Of a DNA stretch of 64,000 nt, positions 10,169-20,155 are shown in pieces. The number at the start of each line of letters is the position of its first letter. The first letter of the stretch is position 1. The position numbers and the translations under genes are program-made. The notes beneath the pieces are model-generated. The model did no database searches and was not told the DNA's origin. It was given only the letters and a program-made list of their open reading frames with translations. Origin of the DNA: Paenibacillus sp. SYP-B4298. Its GTDB lineage: Bacteria; Bacillota; Bacilli; Paenibacillales; Paenibacillaceae. The stretch lies in NCBI RefSeq assembly GCF_027627475.1, contig NZ_CP115484.1:4658501-4722500 (forward strand), written 5' to 3'.

Positions 10169-13100
10169 ATGAAAGAACAGCACAAGAAACTGAGTATTGA
10201 TGAGAAACGTGCATTGCTCAGACAACAACTGCAAAACAAACTATCGCGCTCCACCGCTCTGCCCCTATCCAAAGGGCAGAGCGCCATGTTTTTCTTGCAT
10301 CAGATGGAGCCTGATAGCTCGGCGTACCATATCTTGTTCTCGGGGCGCTCTGCCTCTCCTATTCACAAGGAGCACATGAATCATGCCCTACGCCTCCTTA
10401 TCAAGCGCCATCCCGCCTTGCGAACCACATTTCGCATGGAGGATAAGGCTCCAATCCAGATTGTGCATGACCATATCGACAGTCCAGTGCTCTGCTGCGC
10501 AGTGGACCACTGGACAGAAGAAGCGATCTTCCAGCGGGTTTTGAGCGATTCCAGAGTTCCGTTTGACTTGGAGCATGGACCGCTATTTAGAGTTCATCTC
10601 TATACGACACATGCAGAGACTGTTCTCTTGCTCGTCCTACATCATATTATTTCTGATTATTGGTCCTTGGCAGTGCTGATCGATGAACTCGGACAATTGT
10701 ATGAACATGCAAGCCAGAATACGATTCCGACTCTTCCCCCTGTATCTGCCCAATACTGCGATTTTGTTCGCTGGCAGGCTAAGATGATTGAAGAGCCGCG
10801 AGGGAAGCAATTGAAGCTTTATTGGGAGCAACAGCTTGCAGGGAAACTGCCCTATCTGGAACTGGCTACTGATCACGCAAGGCCTTTGGCACAAACCTTT
10901 ACTGGTTCTGCATTGCCATTTTGTATCGACGCCGCAATCGTACAACAGCTTCATCTGCTGTCCAGCAAGGAGAATGTTACGCCATTCGTCCTATTGCTCG
11001 CTGTATTCCAGTTGTTCCTGCATCGCTATACTGGACAAGATGAGATCCTATTGGGTACGCCGACAGCGGGGAGAAGCCAGGGCGGATTTGAAGATGTCAT
11101 TGGTTATTTTGCCAACCCCGTCGTTATACGTGCGCATGTATCCGGCTCGCTCTCCTTGCGTACTCTCATTCAACACTTGCGTAAAACGGCCCTGGAGGCT
11201 ATTGAGCATCAGGATTACCCCTTCCCTAACCTTGTCGAAGCATTGCAGTTGGAACGGGATGCTGGTCGCTCTCCCATCTTCCAGGCCATGTTCGCTTTTC
11301 AGCGAGCTCCGAGGCTTGAGGATCAACAGTTCTCTTTGTTTATGATTGGACACCCGGAGGCGAAGCTCCATCTTCACGGGCTGCAATTCCTTCCCTATCC
11401 GTTGCCGCAACAAGAAGGTCAATTTGATCTTTCATTGACAATTATTAAGGATGGACTGTTGCTTCAGGCAGCCTTTTTGTACAATAACCAATTATTTGAT
11501 GAGTCGACGATCCAACGGATGACAAGCAATTTCACCTACTTCCTGCAGAGCGCTCTTCGCCGGCCCGACGATCCTGTACATGATTTGCCGATTGTTGCTG
11601 AAGGGGAATCCGCTCTTCTGCTGAATGAATGGAGCACCCATTACGAGCTGCCACCCGTAGAACGGTGCATTCATGAACAACTGGATGCTATTGCTGCACG
11701 GGTCCCTGAACAGACCGCCGTGGTCTGCGGTTCCCAGCGGTTGTCCTATGGCGAATTAGCTAACGCCTCGGATCGAATTGCACAGCAGCTACGTGCAAGC
11801 GGGGTCCAGACAGGCATGCCCGTCGGTTTCTTGATCAGTCGAGCCTTGCTGGCTGTGCCTGGCATCGTCGCGATCTGGAAGGCAGGAGGCATCTATGTAC
11901 CGCTTGATGCCGAATATCCCCCGGATCGGCTGCACCATATGATTGCTGATAGCGGGATACGCTTCGTCTTGACACTTGGAGATGCCTCGGCCATTGACGA
12001 GGCACCCAATATTCAGCAGGTACCGTTGGAAGCGATCGATTCCCATGCTGTCCTTGCTGCTGGCGACGGTGACATTACATTGCCTAAGTCGATGCCTGAC
12101 AGCATCGCCTATATTCTCTACACTTCCGGCTCCACAGGCAAGCCCAAGGGGGTCGCGGTGCGTCATGACCGTATCGCACAGCATTTGAAGGCCATCGGTG
12201 GCAGTTACGAATTGACTGAACAGGACAACGTGCTGCAGTTTTCCTCCTTTAATTTCGACACCTCCATCGAGCAACTGTTCGCACCACTGCTTGCAGGAGC
12301 ACGGGTCGTAATGCGTGGTAACGAGTTGTGGAATCCTAACGAGTTTTTGGAGACGCTGCAGAAAGAACAGATCACGGTCTCCAATCTCCCCACTGCCTAC
12401 TGGTTCGGATTAATCAGCACCTGGAAGCAACAGGAGATTCAAGTATTCCCGCAAGCATTCCGCTTATTCATCGTCGGTGGAGAAGCGATGCTGCCTCGGC
12501 ATGTAGCAATTTGGCGAAGTTTAGGAGCCAGAGGGGTGCGCTTGTTCAATGCCTACGGGCCAACGGAGGCGCTTATCACCTCGCATCTGCTGGAGATTAC
12601 CGATACCTTCACGTTCAACGAGCAGAAGCCTATTCCTATCGGTCAAGCTGTATGCGGGAGATCATCGTATGTGCTGGATGCCTCGCATCAACCGGTACCG
12701 ATCGGTGTCCCTGGAGAATTGTACATCAGTGGTCAGTGCATTGCTGAGGGATACTGGGGGAACAGCGCACTGTCAGAGCAACGGTTCTTGCCTGACCGCT
12801 TCCATCCCTATGCAGAAAGCAAGCTGTATCGAACGGGAGATCTCGTGCGTTATTTGCCGGACGGTACCCTGGATTTTCTCGGAAGAAGCGACAACCAGGT
12901 GAAAATTCGCGGATTTCGTATTGAATTGGATGAGATTGAAGCAGCCCTTCTTCAGCATCCGTCCGTATCTCAAGGTGTCGTCGCCTTTGCTTCAGGTGAA
13001 GCCGAAGGGAGAAGACTGATTGCCTATATCGCACCTGTCGGCTTGGAGCGTCCAGCTTCATCTGAATTGCGCCGCTATCTAAAAAACACACTACCGGAGT

Positions 13101-16100
13101 ATTCCATCCCTGCTGCGTTTGTGTGGGTCGATACGATCCCGCTCACACCCAACGGGAAAGCTGACCGCAATGCTTTGCTCGCACTGGGGAGCGATCAAGC
13201 GGAAGTGTCAGCTCCCTCCGAACCGCGAAGCGAGCTGGAGAAGCATCTGACAGAGATATGGGCAAGATTGCTGAAATGCCCCACTATCGGTATTCAGGAT
13301 AATTTCTTCGAGGCAGGCGGAGACTCCATCCTTGCTTTACAGATGATTGTACAGGCGGAACAGCATGGAATTGTGATTCGCCCTAAACAGATTTTTGAGC
13401 ATCAGACGATCGCAGAGTTGGCGGCAGCAGCACAAGAGACGAGTCCAACGCTCGTTTCAATGCCTGATACCGTCTGCGGCGAGGTTCCATTGACTCCTAT
13501 TCAACACTGGTTCTTCGAGCAAGACTTCCCCAACCCTGGCTTGTATAACCAGTCCGTCTTGCTGACCGTAACACGGGAGATGACCCCGAAGCTGGTTGAG
13601 CGTGCTCTGCAGCTACTGGTGGAGAAGCATGATGCCCTGCGTATGCGTTTTGTGCTCTCAGGGGGCTCCTGGTCCCAACTGCTGGAGCCTGACGCCCCCA
13701 TGCCAGCGCTTCATTATTTTGATTTATCAGCAGCCCCTGAGTCCGAGCATGAGCGAATGTTCAACGACGCGGCGGTCGCGATTCAGAACGCCATAGACCT
13801 CTCCTCAGGCCGGCTTGTGCAGGCTGCCTGGTTCGAGCGTGGCTCTGAGCTTGCCGCCTGCGTCTGCATAGCTATTCATCATCTCGTAGTAGACGGCGTA
13901 TCCTGGCGGATTCTGCTGAATGACCTGCATTATATCTGCCATCAATTAAGTAATGGAACACACACTACGGCTTCAGGACACACGAGCCCCTTCAGCACTT
14001 GGGCAGCACAGCTACAGGTGTATGCACAATCGAGCGCAGTAGTTAACGAGATGGCTTACTGGCGCGGGATGAAGGGAATCGAGCCCGGCATACCGCTGGA
14101 TTTCCCGGGCGGGGTTAACTCCGAACGAAGCGCCAGACATGTTCGCCAGTCGTTGTCTGTCACAGCCACTCAGAAGCTGCTGCGCGAATGTCCCAAAGCG
14201 TACTATACAGGTATCAACGATCTGCTGCTGGCTGCCTTGATGCTGGCATACTATGATTGGTCTGGACAATCGGACTTGCTCCTTGATATGGAGAGCCACG
14301 GCAGAGAAGAGTGGGTAGACACACTCAGTCTCTCCAGAACAGTCGGCTGGTTTACGAGCCTGTTCCCGCTAGCATTAAGCATGCCCGCTAGCGCAACCGT
14401 GGAAGAAGCGGTTCGGACAGTGAAGGCTAGTACACGGCTCATTCCTCAACAAGGGATCGGTTACGGTATGCTTACCTACCTGTGCAGCAATGGATTGGTC
14501 GCTCGTGCGATGCGTACTTTGCCACGGCCGCAGATCAGCTTTAACTACTTAGGCCAGCTCGACATCTATGACGAGCAGCCACAGTTTGCAATTAAACAGG
14601 TGAATCCCGGAATACAAAGAGACCCGCTATCATTAAGAAGCCATGTGCTGCAGGTCGATTGCTCCGTCATGGACGATGCGCTCCAGATGGACTGGACATA
14701 CAGCGATGCGTTGCATGCTCCAGAGACGATCGCTACGCTGGCGACTTTATTTATGAGTCGGATTGAGGAGCTACTCGAGTTTGAGAAGCGTTCAAGGCTT
14801 GAAACCGTCCTGTCATCTGATTTCCCGTTCGCTACTATAAATGACAGTCAATTGCGGGCCCTGATCGAATCCTATCCGAAGCTAGAGGATATGTTTCGTC
14901 TCTCACCGATGCAGGCCGGGATGCTGTTCCATTCGGCGTTGCATACCGAAGCGCCCCCATCATACATCGGGCAGTTTCAATGCGAGCTGCATGGTACTGT
15001 GAATATCCCGCTGCTACGGCAAGCCTTCGAGCATACCGTAGGCAAATTTCCGTCCATGCGCGCAGCCTTTGTATGGAAGGCTGTAGCCGAACCGATACAA
15101 ATCATTAATCAGACTGTTGCTCTCCCCTGGACAGAGCTGGATTTGTCCGTGTTGCCTGCCGAAGCAAGGCTGGAACAACTCGCCCGCATTATTTATGAAG
15201 ACCGGCAAATGCCATTTGATGTTGCGAAACCGCCACTTATGCGGTTCCAACTAATTCGTATGGACGCTCATCGTCATCATTTTATCTGGACACAGCATCA
15301 CTTGCTGCTCGATGGCTGGTCGCTTGCTATTCTGCTGAATGAAGCCTTCTCGGCTTACGATACTTTATGTCGCCAGGGAAGCCTCCTATCCGAGCAGGCC
15401 ATTTCTTACAGAGTCTATATCGAATGGTTATCCAAGCAATCCCTTGAGCAAGCTGAGGCTTTCTGGAGGGAATATCTCAGTGGCTTCCACGCTCCCACTA
15501 TCATTCCATCTCAGCCTTCTTCAGATCGGACTGATGCATGGATCGCTCTGGCCGGAATGTTCACTGAGAAGGAAACGGATGCTTTGACCCAGACCTGCAG
15601 AACCTGCAAAGTAACACTCAATACTTTGCTGCAGGGGCTATGGGCAACCCTGCTGTCCTGGTTGAGTGGACACAAAGATGTAGTGTTTGGAGCTACCTCC
15701 TCTGGCAGACCTGCTACTCTGCGGGGGGTTGAACAGATTGTGGGCCTATTTATTAATACGATTCCGGTAAGAGCCCAGCTTGAGGACGACATGCCGCTTG
15801 CTGCTCTGCTTCATACGATTCAAAATGAGCAGTCCCAAGCGCGAAACTTTGACTATACGCCGCTGTCTCGCATTCAGTCCTGGAGCAGCATACCTCGCCC
15901 TCTGGAATTGTTCCAATCGATTTTTGTTATGGAGAATTATCCAATGGAGAGAAAGGACACTGAACGCCATCAGCTTCGAATTGAACGGCCTGAGTCCTAC
16001 ATGCGCATTAACTATCCTCTGGTGTTGGAGGTCACCCCCGGCGACAGGCTAATGTTAAAATTTGAATTCGACAGCTCATGCTTCACTTCGGACAGCGTTA

Positions 16101-16231
16101 TGAAATGGTCCCACCTCTATCGCCGATTGATCATGTGGATTACGACATCGGCTGACCGGACGGTAACAGAAATCGAGGAATTCCTGCAAAGCTGTGCAAT
16201 GGAATATAACAAGAGAGACATGACCAGCTAG
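10169..16231 (+). CDS. Non-ribosomal peptide synthetase, C-A-PCP-E-C
   Basis: A protein of 2020 residues. The first C domain (about 20-445) has HHIISDYWS near 158. The A domain (about 460-960) has YTSGSTGKPKG near 650, NAYGPTEA and LTPNGKADR. The PCP has FEAGGDSIL with Ser near 1052. An epimerisation domain (about 1085-1520) has PLTPIQHWFF, HHLVVDGVSW near 1236 and ISFNYLGQ. A second C domain (about 1555-2000) has LSPMQAGMLFH and an intact HHLLLDGWS near 1710. Hand alignment to the PheA pocket gives about D-T-E-N-I-G-A-I-T-K; the acidic third residue resembles Lys/Orn-type codes, a weak hint of a basic residue delivered in the D form. The protein stops after the second C domain, with no partner module or thioesterase downstream before the ABC exporter. 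Confidence 0.95.
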   Translation: MKEQHKKLSIDEKRALLRQQLQNKLSRSTALPLSKGQSAMFFLHQMEPDSSAYHILFSGRSASPIHKEHMNHALRLLIKRHPALRTTFRMEDKAPIQIVHDHIDSPVLCCAVDHWTEEAIFQRVLSDSRVPFDLEHGPLFRVHLYTTHAETVLLLVLHHIISDYWSLAVLIDELGQLYEHASQNTIPTLPPVSAQYCDFVRWQAKMIEEPRGKQLKLYWEQQLAGKLPYLELATDHARPLAQTFTGSALPFCIDAAIVQQLHLLSSKENVTPFVLLLAVFQLFLHRYTGQDEILLGTPTAGRSQGGFEDVIGYFANPVVIRAHVSGSLSLRTLIQHLRKTALEAIEHQDYPFPNLVEALQLERDAGRSPIFQAMFAFQRAPRLEDQQFSLFMIGHPEAKLHLHGLQFLPYPLPQQEGQFDLSLTIIKDGLLLQAAFLYNNQLFDESTIQRMTSNFTYFLQSALRRPDDPVHDLPIVAEGESALLLNEWSTHYELPPVERCIHEQLDAIAARVPEQTAVVCGSQRLSYGELANASDRIAQQLRASGVQTGMPVGFLISRALLAVPGIVAIWKAGGIYVPLDAEYPPDRLHHMIADSGIRFVLTLGDASAIDEAPNIQQVPLEAIDSHAVLAAGDGDITLPKSMPDSIAYILYTSGSTGKPKGVAVRHDRIAQHLKAIGGSYELTEQDNVLQFSSFNFDTSIEQLFAPLLAGARVVMRGNELWNPNEFLETLQKEQITVSNLPTAYWFGLISTWKQQEIQVFPQAFRLFIVGGEAMLPRHVAIWRSLGARGVRLFNAYGPTEALITSHLLEITDTFTFNEQKPIPIGQAVCGRSSYVLDASHQPVPIGVPGELYISGQCIAEGYWGNSALSEQRFLPDRFHPYAESKLYRTGDLVRYLPDGTLDFLGRSDNQVKIRGFRIELDEIEAALLQHPSVSQGVVAFASGEAEGRRLIAYIAPVGLERPASSELRRYLKNTLPEYSIPAAFVWVDTIPLTPNGKADRNALLALGSDQAEVSAPSEPRSELEKHLTEIWARLLKCPTIGIQDNFFEAGGDSILALQMIVQAEQHGIVIRPKQIFEHQTIAELAAAAQETSPTLVSMPDTVCGEVPLTPIQHWFFEQDFPNPGLYNQSVLLTVTREMTPKLVERALQLLVEKHDALRMRFVLSGGSWSQLLEPDAPMPALHYFDLSAAPESEHERMFNDAAVAIQNAIDLSSGRLVQAAWFERGSELAACVCIAIHHLVVDGVSWRILLNDLHYICHQLSNGTHTTASGHTSPFSTWAAQLQVYAQSSAVVNEMAYWRGMKGIEPGIPLDFPGGVNSERSARHVRQSLSVTATQKLLRECPKAYYTGINDLLLAALMLAYYDWSGQSDLLLDMESHGREEWVDTLSLSRTVGWFTSLFPLALSMPASATVEEAVRTVKASTRLIPQQGIGYGMLTYLCSNGLVARAMRTLPRPQISFNYLGQLDIYDEQPQFAIKQVNPGIQRDPLSLRSHVLQVDCSVMDDALQMDWTYSDALHAPETIATLATLFMSRIEELLEFEKRSRLETVLSSDFPFATINDSQLRALIESYPKLEDMFRLSPMQAGMLFHSALHTEAPPSYIGQFQCELHGTVNIPLLRQAFEHTVGKFPSMRAAFVWKAVAEPIQIINQTVALPWTELDLSVLPAEARLEQLARIIYEDRQMPFDVAKPPLMRFQLIRMDAHRHHFIWTQHHLLLDGWSLAILLNEAFSAYDTLCRQGSLLSEQAISYRVYIEWLSKQSLEQAEAFWREYLSGFHAPTIIPSQPSSDRTDAWIALAGMFTEKETDALTQTCRTCKVTLNTLLQGLWATLLSWLSGHKDVVFGATSSGRPATLRGVEQIVGLFINTIPVRAQLEDDMPLAALLHTIQNEQSQARNFDYTPLSRIQSWSSIPRPLELFQSIFVMENYPMERKDTERHQLRIERPESYMRINYPLVLEVTPGDRLMLKFEFDSSCFTSDSVMKWSHLYRRLIMWITTSADRTVTEIEEFLQSCAMEYNKRDMTS

Positions 16232-16298
16232 GGCGCAACTTTAGCTTCATCCCGCAAGGGACATCCAGGATGATCTCAAAAGCACGAGGGGGAAAGAA

Positions 16299-17237
16299 AT
16301 GGATACAGCGGTCGCTTATGAAATTACCAACATTGTGAAAACGTATCAGTCAGGAAAACTAATCGCTAATGATGATATCACGTTTCGTATTGAGCGGGGC
16401 GAGGTGTTCGGCCTGCTTGGGCCCAACGGAGCCGGCAAAAGCACTTTAGTAAGGCAGCTTGCAGGACTAAGCAAACCTACATCCGGCAGCATCAAGCTGT
16501 TTGGGCATGACCTAGTGGCATCGCCGAAAATAGCCGGGCATTTGTTGGCGGTACAGCCCCAGAGCCTATCCTTGCCATTACAGTCCAGAGCGGCCGAGAT
16601 TATTAAGATTACGGGGAGAATCCGCGGCTTGAGTGCACAGCAGGCCGCAGAGGAAACCCAATATTTACTGAGCCAATTCGGATTGGAGAAGCATGCCAAT
16701 AAGCGACTGATTGAGCTATCGGGCGGACTACGTCGACTTGTCTCCATCGCTACGACATTAATATGTAAACGTCCGGTTCTCATCCTAGATGAGCCTACCA
16801 ATGATCTGGACCCGGAGGTGCGGAGAGTCGTATGGAAGGTCATACGTGAAACTGCCAATAGCGGGTCCACCATAATTCTGGTTACGCATAATGTTATTGA
16901 AGCAGAACAAGCACTGGACCGGGTAGCCATCATCAAGAACGGTAAAGTCTTGGCTATCGGCTCACCCGGAGAGCTTAAAGGCCGAGTTACCGAGCATATC
17001 CGTATTGAATTAGTATTTCGTTCCCATTATGACTATCAATTTATAATCCACCGTTTCCCGCAGGCCACACAGATTGGCCTGCACCGTTACAACCTCATGG
17101 TGAGCCGTAGCGAGTCCAATGACATCATCCAAGAATTGCTCCCACAACTCCAATATTTGGATGACTTTCGCATCGTCACTCCCAACCTGGAGGACATCTA
17201 CATTGAATTAACAGGGGGTGAGACGATTGAATGCTGA
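16299..17237 (+). CDS. ABC transporter ATP-binding protein, probable product exporter
   Basis: A protein of 312 residues with Walker A GPNGAGKST, the signature LSGGLRRLVS, Walker B VLILDEPTNDLDP and an H-loop VTHN. The size and the C-terminal region of about 80 residues after the nucleotide-binding domain fit ATPases that pair with ABC-2 permeases in drug and antibiotic export. A GGGGGAAAG ribosome site precedes the ATG. It lies 67 bases after the NRPS in the same direction and overlaps the permease gene, so it probably exports the assembly-line product or gives self-protection. That role is inferred from location. Confidence 0.93.
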   Translation: MDTAVAYEITNIVKTYQSGKLIANDDITFRIERGEVFGLLGPNGAGKSTLVRQLAGLSKPTSGSIKLFGHDLVASPKIAGHLLAVQPQSLSLPLQSRAAEIIKITGRIRGLSAQQAAEETQYLLSQFGLEKHANKRLIELSGGLRRLVSIATTLICKRPVLILDEPTNDLDPEVRRVVWKVIRETANSGSTIILVTHNVIEAEQALDRVAIIKNGKVLAIGSPGELKGRVTEHIRIELVFRSHYDYQFIIHRFPQATQIGLHRYNLMVSRSESNDIIQELLPQLQYLDDFRIVTPNLEDIYIELTGGETIEC

Positions 17238-18054
17238 TCCTGCGCGGTATGAAGAGCAGTCGCTGACACCCAAGCCGGATTCCAAGCAAGGTCTACAGCC
17301 GTTGTCCCTGGGGGCATCCAACTCATGGAGCAAGCAATACTGGTTGCTGCTACAATTGCAGTACGCCGATTATCGAGGCAATGCACCCTTTCTTCTCTTG
17401 TTTGGCCTTGTCATGCCACTAGGACTATTCTGGCTTTTGCAATCCTACGTTGAATTAAATGAGACGGCAACCTGGCTGATTGCTGGCAATCTGGTCATGT
17501 CCGTAAGCTATGGAAGCGTGAACTTCGCCATTCAACGGATTGCGATTATGAAGATGGCCGGCGAGATGGATTTTTATGGTTCCTTGCCGATTGGCAAATC
17601 CAGTTTTATTACAGCCCTATTCACACTCGGACTGTTCTCAACTGTTCCTGGCGTCATTAGCAACATCCTGATTGGATGGCTTGCTATCGGGCTCCCGTTA
17701 CAAGTCTTGCTATGGTCGTTGCCGTTGACGCTGCTAACAGCCGCATGCCTTACTGTCATCGGAGCCTCTGTCGGCAGCTTGGTCAAATCGATGGGACAGT
17801 TAAATCTCTACTTCTACTTGAGCTATGTCATCGTCACCTTCTTGTGTCCGGTCATCGTTCCACAGGAGAAGCTACCATGGATTTTCAAGTTCACCTCTTA
17901 TGTTCTGCCTCCGGGCCAAGCAGCTATCGCTCTTACGGATGCGCTGAGCAGCGACTACGGCTCCCGATTCTGGATTATGGTCGCGGCTCTGTTCGCCTGG
18001 CTGATCTTAGCCATTACAGTGGGGCTTCGCAAGCTCGATTGGCGCAAGGATTGA
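17218..18054 (+). CDS. ABC-2 type permease partner of the ATPase
   Basis: A membrane protein of up to 278 residues with about six hydrophobic segments after a polar N-terminus of about 40 residues, as in ABC-2 exporter permeases. It overlaps the ATPase gene by 20 bases. The frame can start at GTG 17218, but an AGGGGG sequence (17213-17218) is better placed for a TTG at 17227, so the exact start is uncertain. It is the last rightward gene of the operon; a bidirectional hairpin follows at 18104-18163. Confidence 0.85.
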   Translation: MRRLNADPARYEEQSLTPKPDSKQGLQPLSLGASNSWSKQYWLLLQLQYADYRGNAPFLLLFGLVMPLGLFWLLQSYVELNETATWLIAGNLVMSVSYGSVNFAIQRIAIMKMAGEMDFYGSLPIGKSSFITALFTLGLFSTVPGVISNILIGWLAIGLPLQVLLWSLPLTLLTAACLTVIGASVGSLVKSMGQLNLYFYLSYVIVTFLCPVIVPQEKLPWIFKFTSYVLPPGQAAIALTDALSSDYGSRFWIMVAALFAWLILAITVGLRKLDWRKD

Positions 18055-18103
18055 GGAGCGTACTACGCTAGAATTGGTTCACGACAGAAGGAGAGAATAC
18101 AAC

Positions 18104-18163
18104 AAAACCGTTCCTTGGGCAGATGGAGGGCATCATCTCCATAACCCGAGAGAACGGTTTTTA
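18104..18163. terminator. Bidirectional hairpin between convergent operons
   Basis: AAAACCGTTC at 18104-18113 pairs with GAACGGTTTT at 18152-18161, and the stem is partly extended by TTGGG/CCCGA. A smaller inner hairpin (GGAG...CTCC) lies in the loop. Runs of T or A flank both sides, so it can end the exporter operon on + and the BtrH/ACP/ligase/SDR operon on -. Confidence 0.7.
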
Positions 18164-18191
18164 GTATGAACTATAGAGGGGATAGCACGGG

Positions 18192-18914
18192 CTAAATCGT
18201 CCCACTATCAACATGAATATTTTGGCCGGTTATCGATCTGGCTCTGTCTGACAATAGGAAAGTCACGGTCTCTGCCACACTCTCCAAGCTTGTCTCTGCC
18301 TTCAATGCAGTACGATTATATATTCGTTGCTTCTGCTCCTCTGTCAGCGATGCGCTCATCGATGTATCCATGAAGCCAGGCACCACACAGTTAGAACGAA
18401 TTCCTGCTCCGCCCCATTCTCTTGCCAGACCCTTGGAGAACGCTTCAATGGCTCCTTTGGAGGAGGCATACATGCTTAACCCTTTATAGGCGGTATGGGC
18501 GCTCACCGAGGAGATGAAGACGATGGAGCCATGTGTCCGATGCAGCATCATATCTCGGATCGCATACTTCGTCAGATGGATCGCGGCAAATACGTTCAAC
18601 TGATACATCTCCAGCAGCCGTTCCATGCTCACATTTGTTATTAAGTCATCGTATGCCATTGCTGCGTTATTCACTAGTCCATAGATGGGCCCTAGCGGCT
18701 TCAATTCATTAAAATAAAGCTCCTTTATCCCGTTCGTGTCCGACAGGTCGAAGCTTATCTGGTGGAACCTCGCGCCGTATTCTGCTTTCAGCTCATCCGT
18801 CTCTGAATTCGAGGAGCGGCTTATTCCGATTACCCGGTGCTGCGTGTCCTGCAGAAGCTTTCTTGTAATCTCCTTCCCTACCCCTTTGGAGCTTCCGGTG
18901 ACGATGATTGACAC
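18192..18914 (-). CDS. Short-chain dehydrogenase/reductase, FabG-like
   Basis: A classical SDR of about 240 residues: cofactor motif TGSSKGVG at the N-terminus, NNAAMAYDD in place of the common NNAG, Ser in ISSVSAH and the catalytic Tyr/Lys in MYASSKGA. The frame extends to 18989, but a GTG at 18914 is preceded by GAGG and directly abuts the stop of the ligase gene (TAGTG), and it puts the Rossmann motif at the expected position, so it is chosen. It is the last gene of a four-gene operon with a ligase, a carrier protein and a BtrH-like acyltransferase. I infer reduction of a carrier-bound keto acyl group; a role in modifying the neighbouring assembly-line product is also possible. Confidence 0.9.
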   Translation of the reverse strand: MSIIVTGSSKGVGKEITRKLLQDTQHRVIGISRSSNSETDELKAEYGARFHQISFDLSDTNGIKELYFNELKPLGPIYGLVNNAAMAYDDLITNVSMERLLEMYQLNVFAAIHLTKYAIRDMMLHRTHGSIVFISSVSAHTAYKGLSMYASSKGAIEAFSKGLAREWGGAGIRSNCVVPGFMDTSMSASLTEEQKQRIYNRTALKAETSLESVAETVTFLLSDRARSITGQNIHVDSGTI

Positions 18915-20155
18915 TATTGCCTCACTTTCTTCCCTGTACGGGAGGGTTCCATATGCGGAACGATATAGATCATTCGCGGGACTTTCCATTGTTGAAGTCT
19001 CTCGACGGCATAATGCTTGGCTCGCTGCTTGATGACCTGGCCATCCTCTCCTTCACCAATCACGATTTCTGCCACCACAATCTGCCCGAGAATCGAATTC
19101 GGCTTCCCTTTCACGCAGACATCCTGAACACCAGGCACTTCACGCAGAACCGCCTCAACCTCCAATGGATTCACTTTATTGCCGCCAGTATTGATAAAGT
19201 CAGATTTCCTGGATACAATCCGAATTCGGTCCTCTCCTACCTGTTCAACCAGATCTCCTGTCGCAAACCAATCGGCTTCTTCCTCCCTTGCATGCATGTA
19301 GCCAAGCAGTGACCGATGCACCATAAGCTCTCCTTGTTGAATCGCAATAAATGGCTTTAATCCCTCAGGAATCTTCACCCACTCCCCATTGCCGATGAGC
19401 AAGGAGCCCGTCTCCGTCGAGGCATATATATTGCGAAATCTGGCCTGAGGGAACAAGGAAGTCATATTCGTGTGCAGCACGCTGTCGAAGCCCTCACCGC
19501 CATAGGCGACACTCCGCACCGATGGATACTGTCCAGTCAACAGTTGTAAGGCAGTTCGATAATAGGTCGGCGTAGCAGAGATATGCGTGACCTGGTGCTG
19601 GCGCAGCAGCTCGCTTAGACGCGTCATATCCTCCCCGAATGCATAAATCAGCGGGTTGCGATTCATAAAGGCTTGTAGAAAAACCTGCAAACCGGCCATA
19701 TGTGTCGGCAAAAATGCCAATACCCATACATCACTCGCATGCTTCTCACTAACGACCACATTCCTTGATAGCGTTATCAAATTATGGGTTACCTTCTTGG
19801 GCCGTCCCGTTGTCCCCGATGTATAAAGCGTTAGTTTCCAGCTTGTACTGCCCCGGATACGCTCGAATAGCTCTGTCAAATTTCCCACAGGTCGACTCGT
19901 ATTAATAGGGACGGTCTCGCGCAATGAATCTTGATCTACTCCCTGAGCAAGCAGCTCAGAGGCTGATAATTCGCCATCCAGAAGCTCAATCTCATAATCG
20001 TGAACCAGGCTATGTACAATAGCTAGAAAAACCTCATAGGGATGGTTGGTGGGCGAAGAAACATACCTCTGCCCCGTCTGAATACGGTTAAGGTCAGCGA
20101 CAAGGCTCTGATAGCTGTAGGTGTTCTTCCCAGCAACAAGAAACAGATCATTCAT
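18914..20155 (-). CDS. Class I adenylate-forming acyl/aryl ligase
   Basis: A protein of 413 residues, short for the family. It has LTLYTSGTTGRPKKV (phosphate loop), IYASTETGSLL in the A5 position, the GDLVE hinge region, RKSDFINTGGNKVNPLEVE and a C-terminal SRTGKKVR with the candidate catalytic Lys. The size and motif style are closer to small OSB-CoA-ligase-like enzymes than to NRPS adenylation domains, so a carboxylic acid rather than an alpha-amino acid substrate is likely but not proven. Its ATG overlaps the carrier-protein stop by 8 bases, indicating translational coupling and suggesting that the carrier protein is its acceptor. Confidence 0.88.
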   Translation of the reverse strand: MNDLFLVAGKNTYSYQSLVADLNRIQTGQRYVSSPTNHPYEVFLAIVHSLVHDYEIELLDGELSASELLAQGVDQDSLRETVPINTSRPVGNLTELFERIRGSTSWKLTLYTSGTTGRPKKVTHNLITLSRNVVVSEKHASDVWVLAFLPTHMAGLQVFLQAFMNRNPLIYAFGEDMTRLSELLRQHQVTHISATPTYYRTALQLLTGQYPSVRSVAYGGEGFDSVLHTNMTSLFPQARFRNIYASTETGSLLIGNGEWVKIPEGLKPFIAIQQGELMVHRSLLGYMHAREEEADWFATGDLVEQVGEDRIRIVSRKSDFINTGGNKVNPLEVEAVLREVPGVQDVCVKGKPNSILGQIVVAEIVIGEGEDGQVIKQRAKHYAVERLQQWKVPRMIYIVPHMEPSRTGKKVRQ

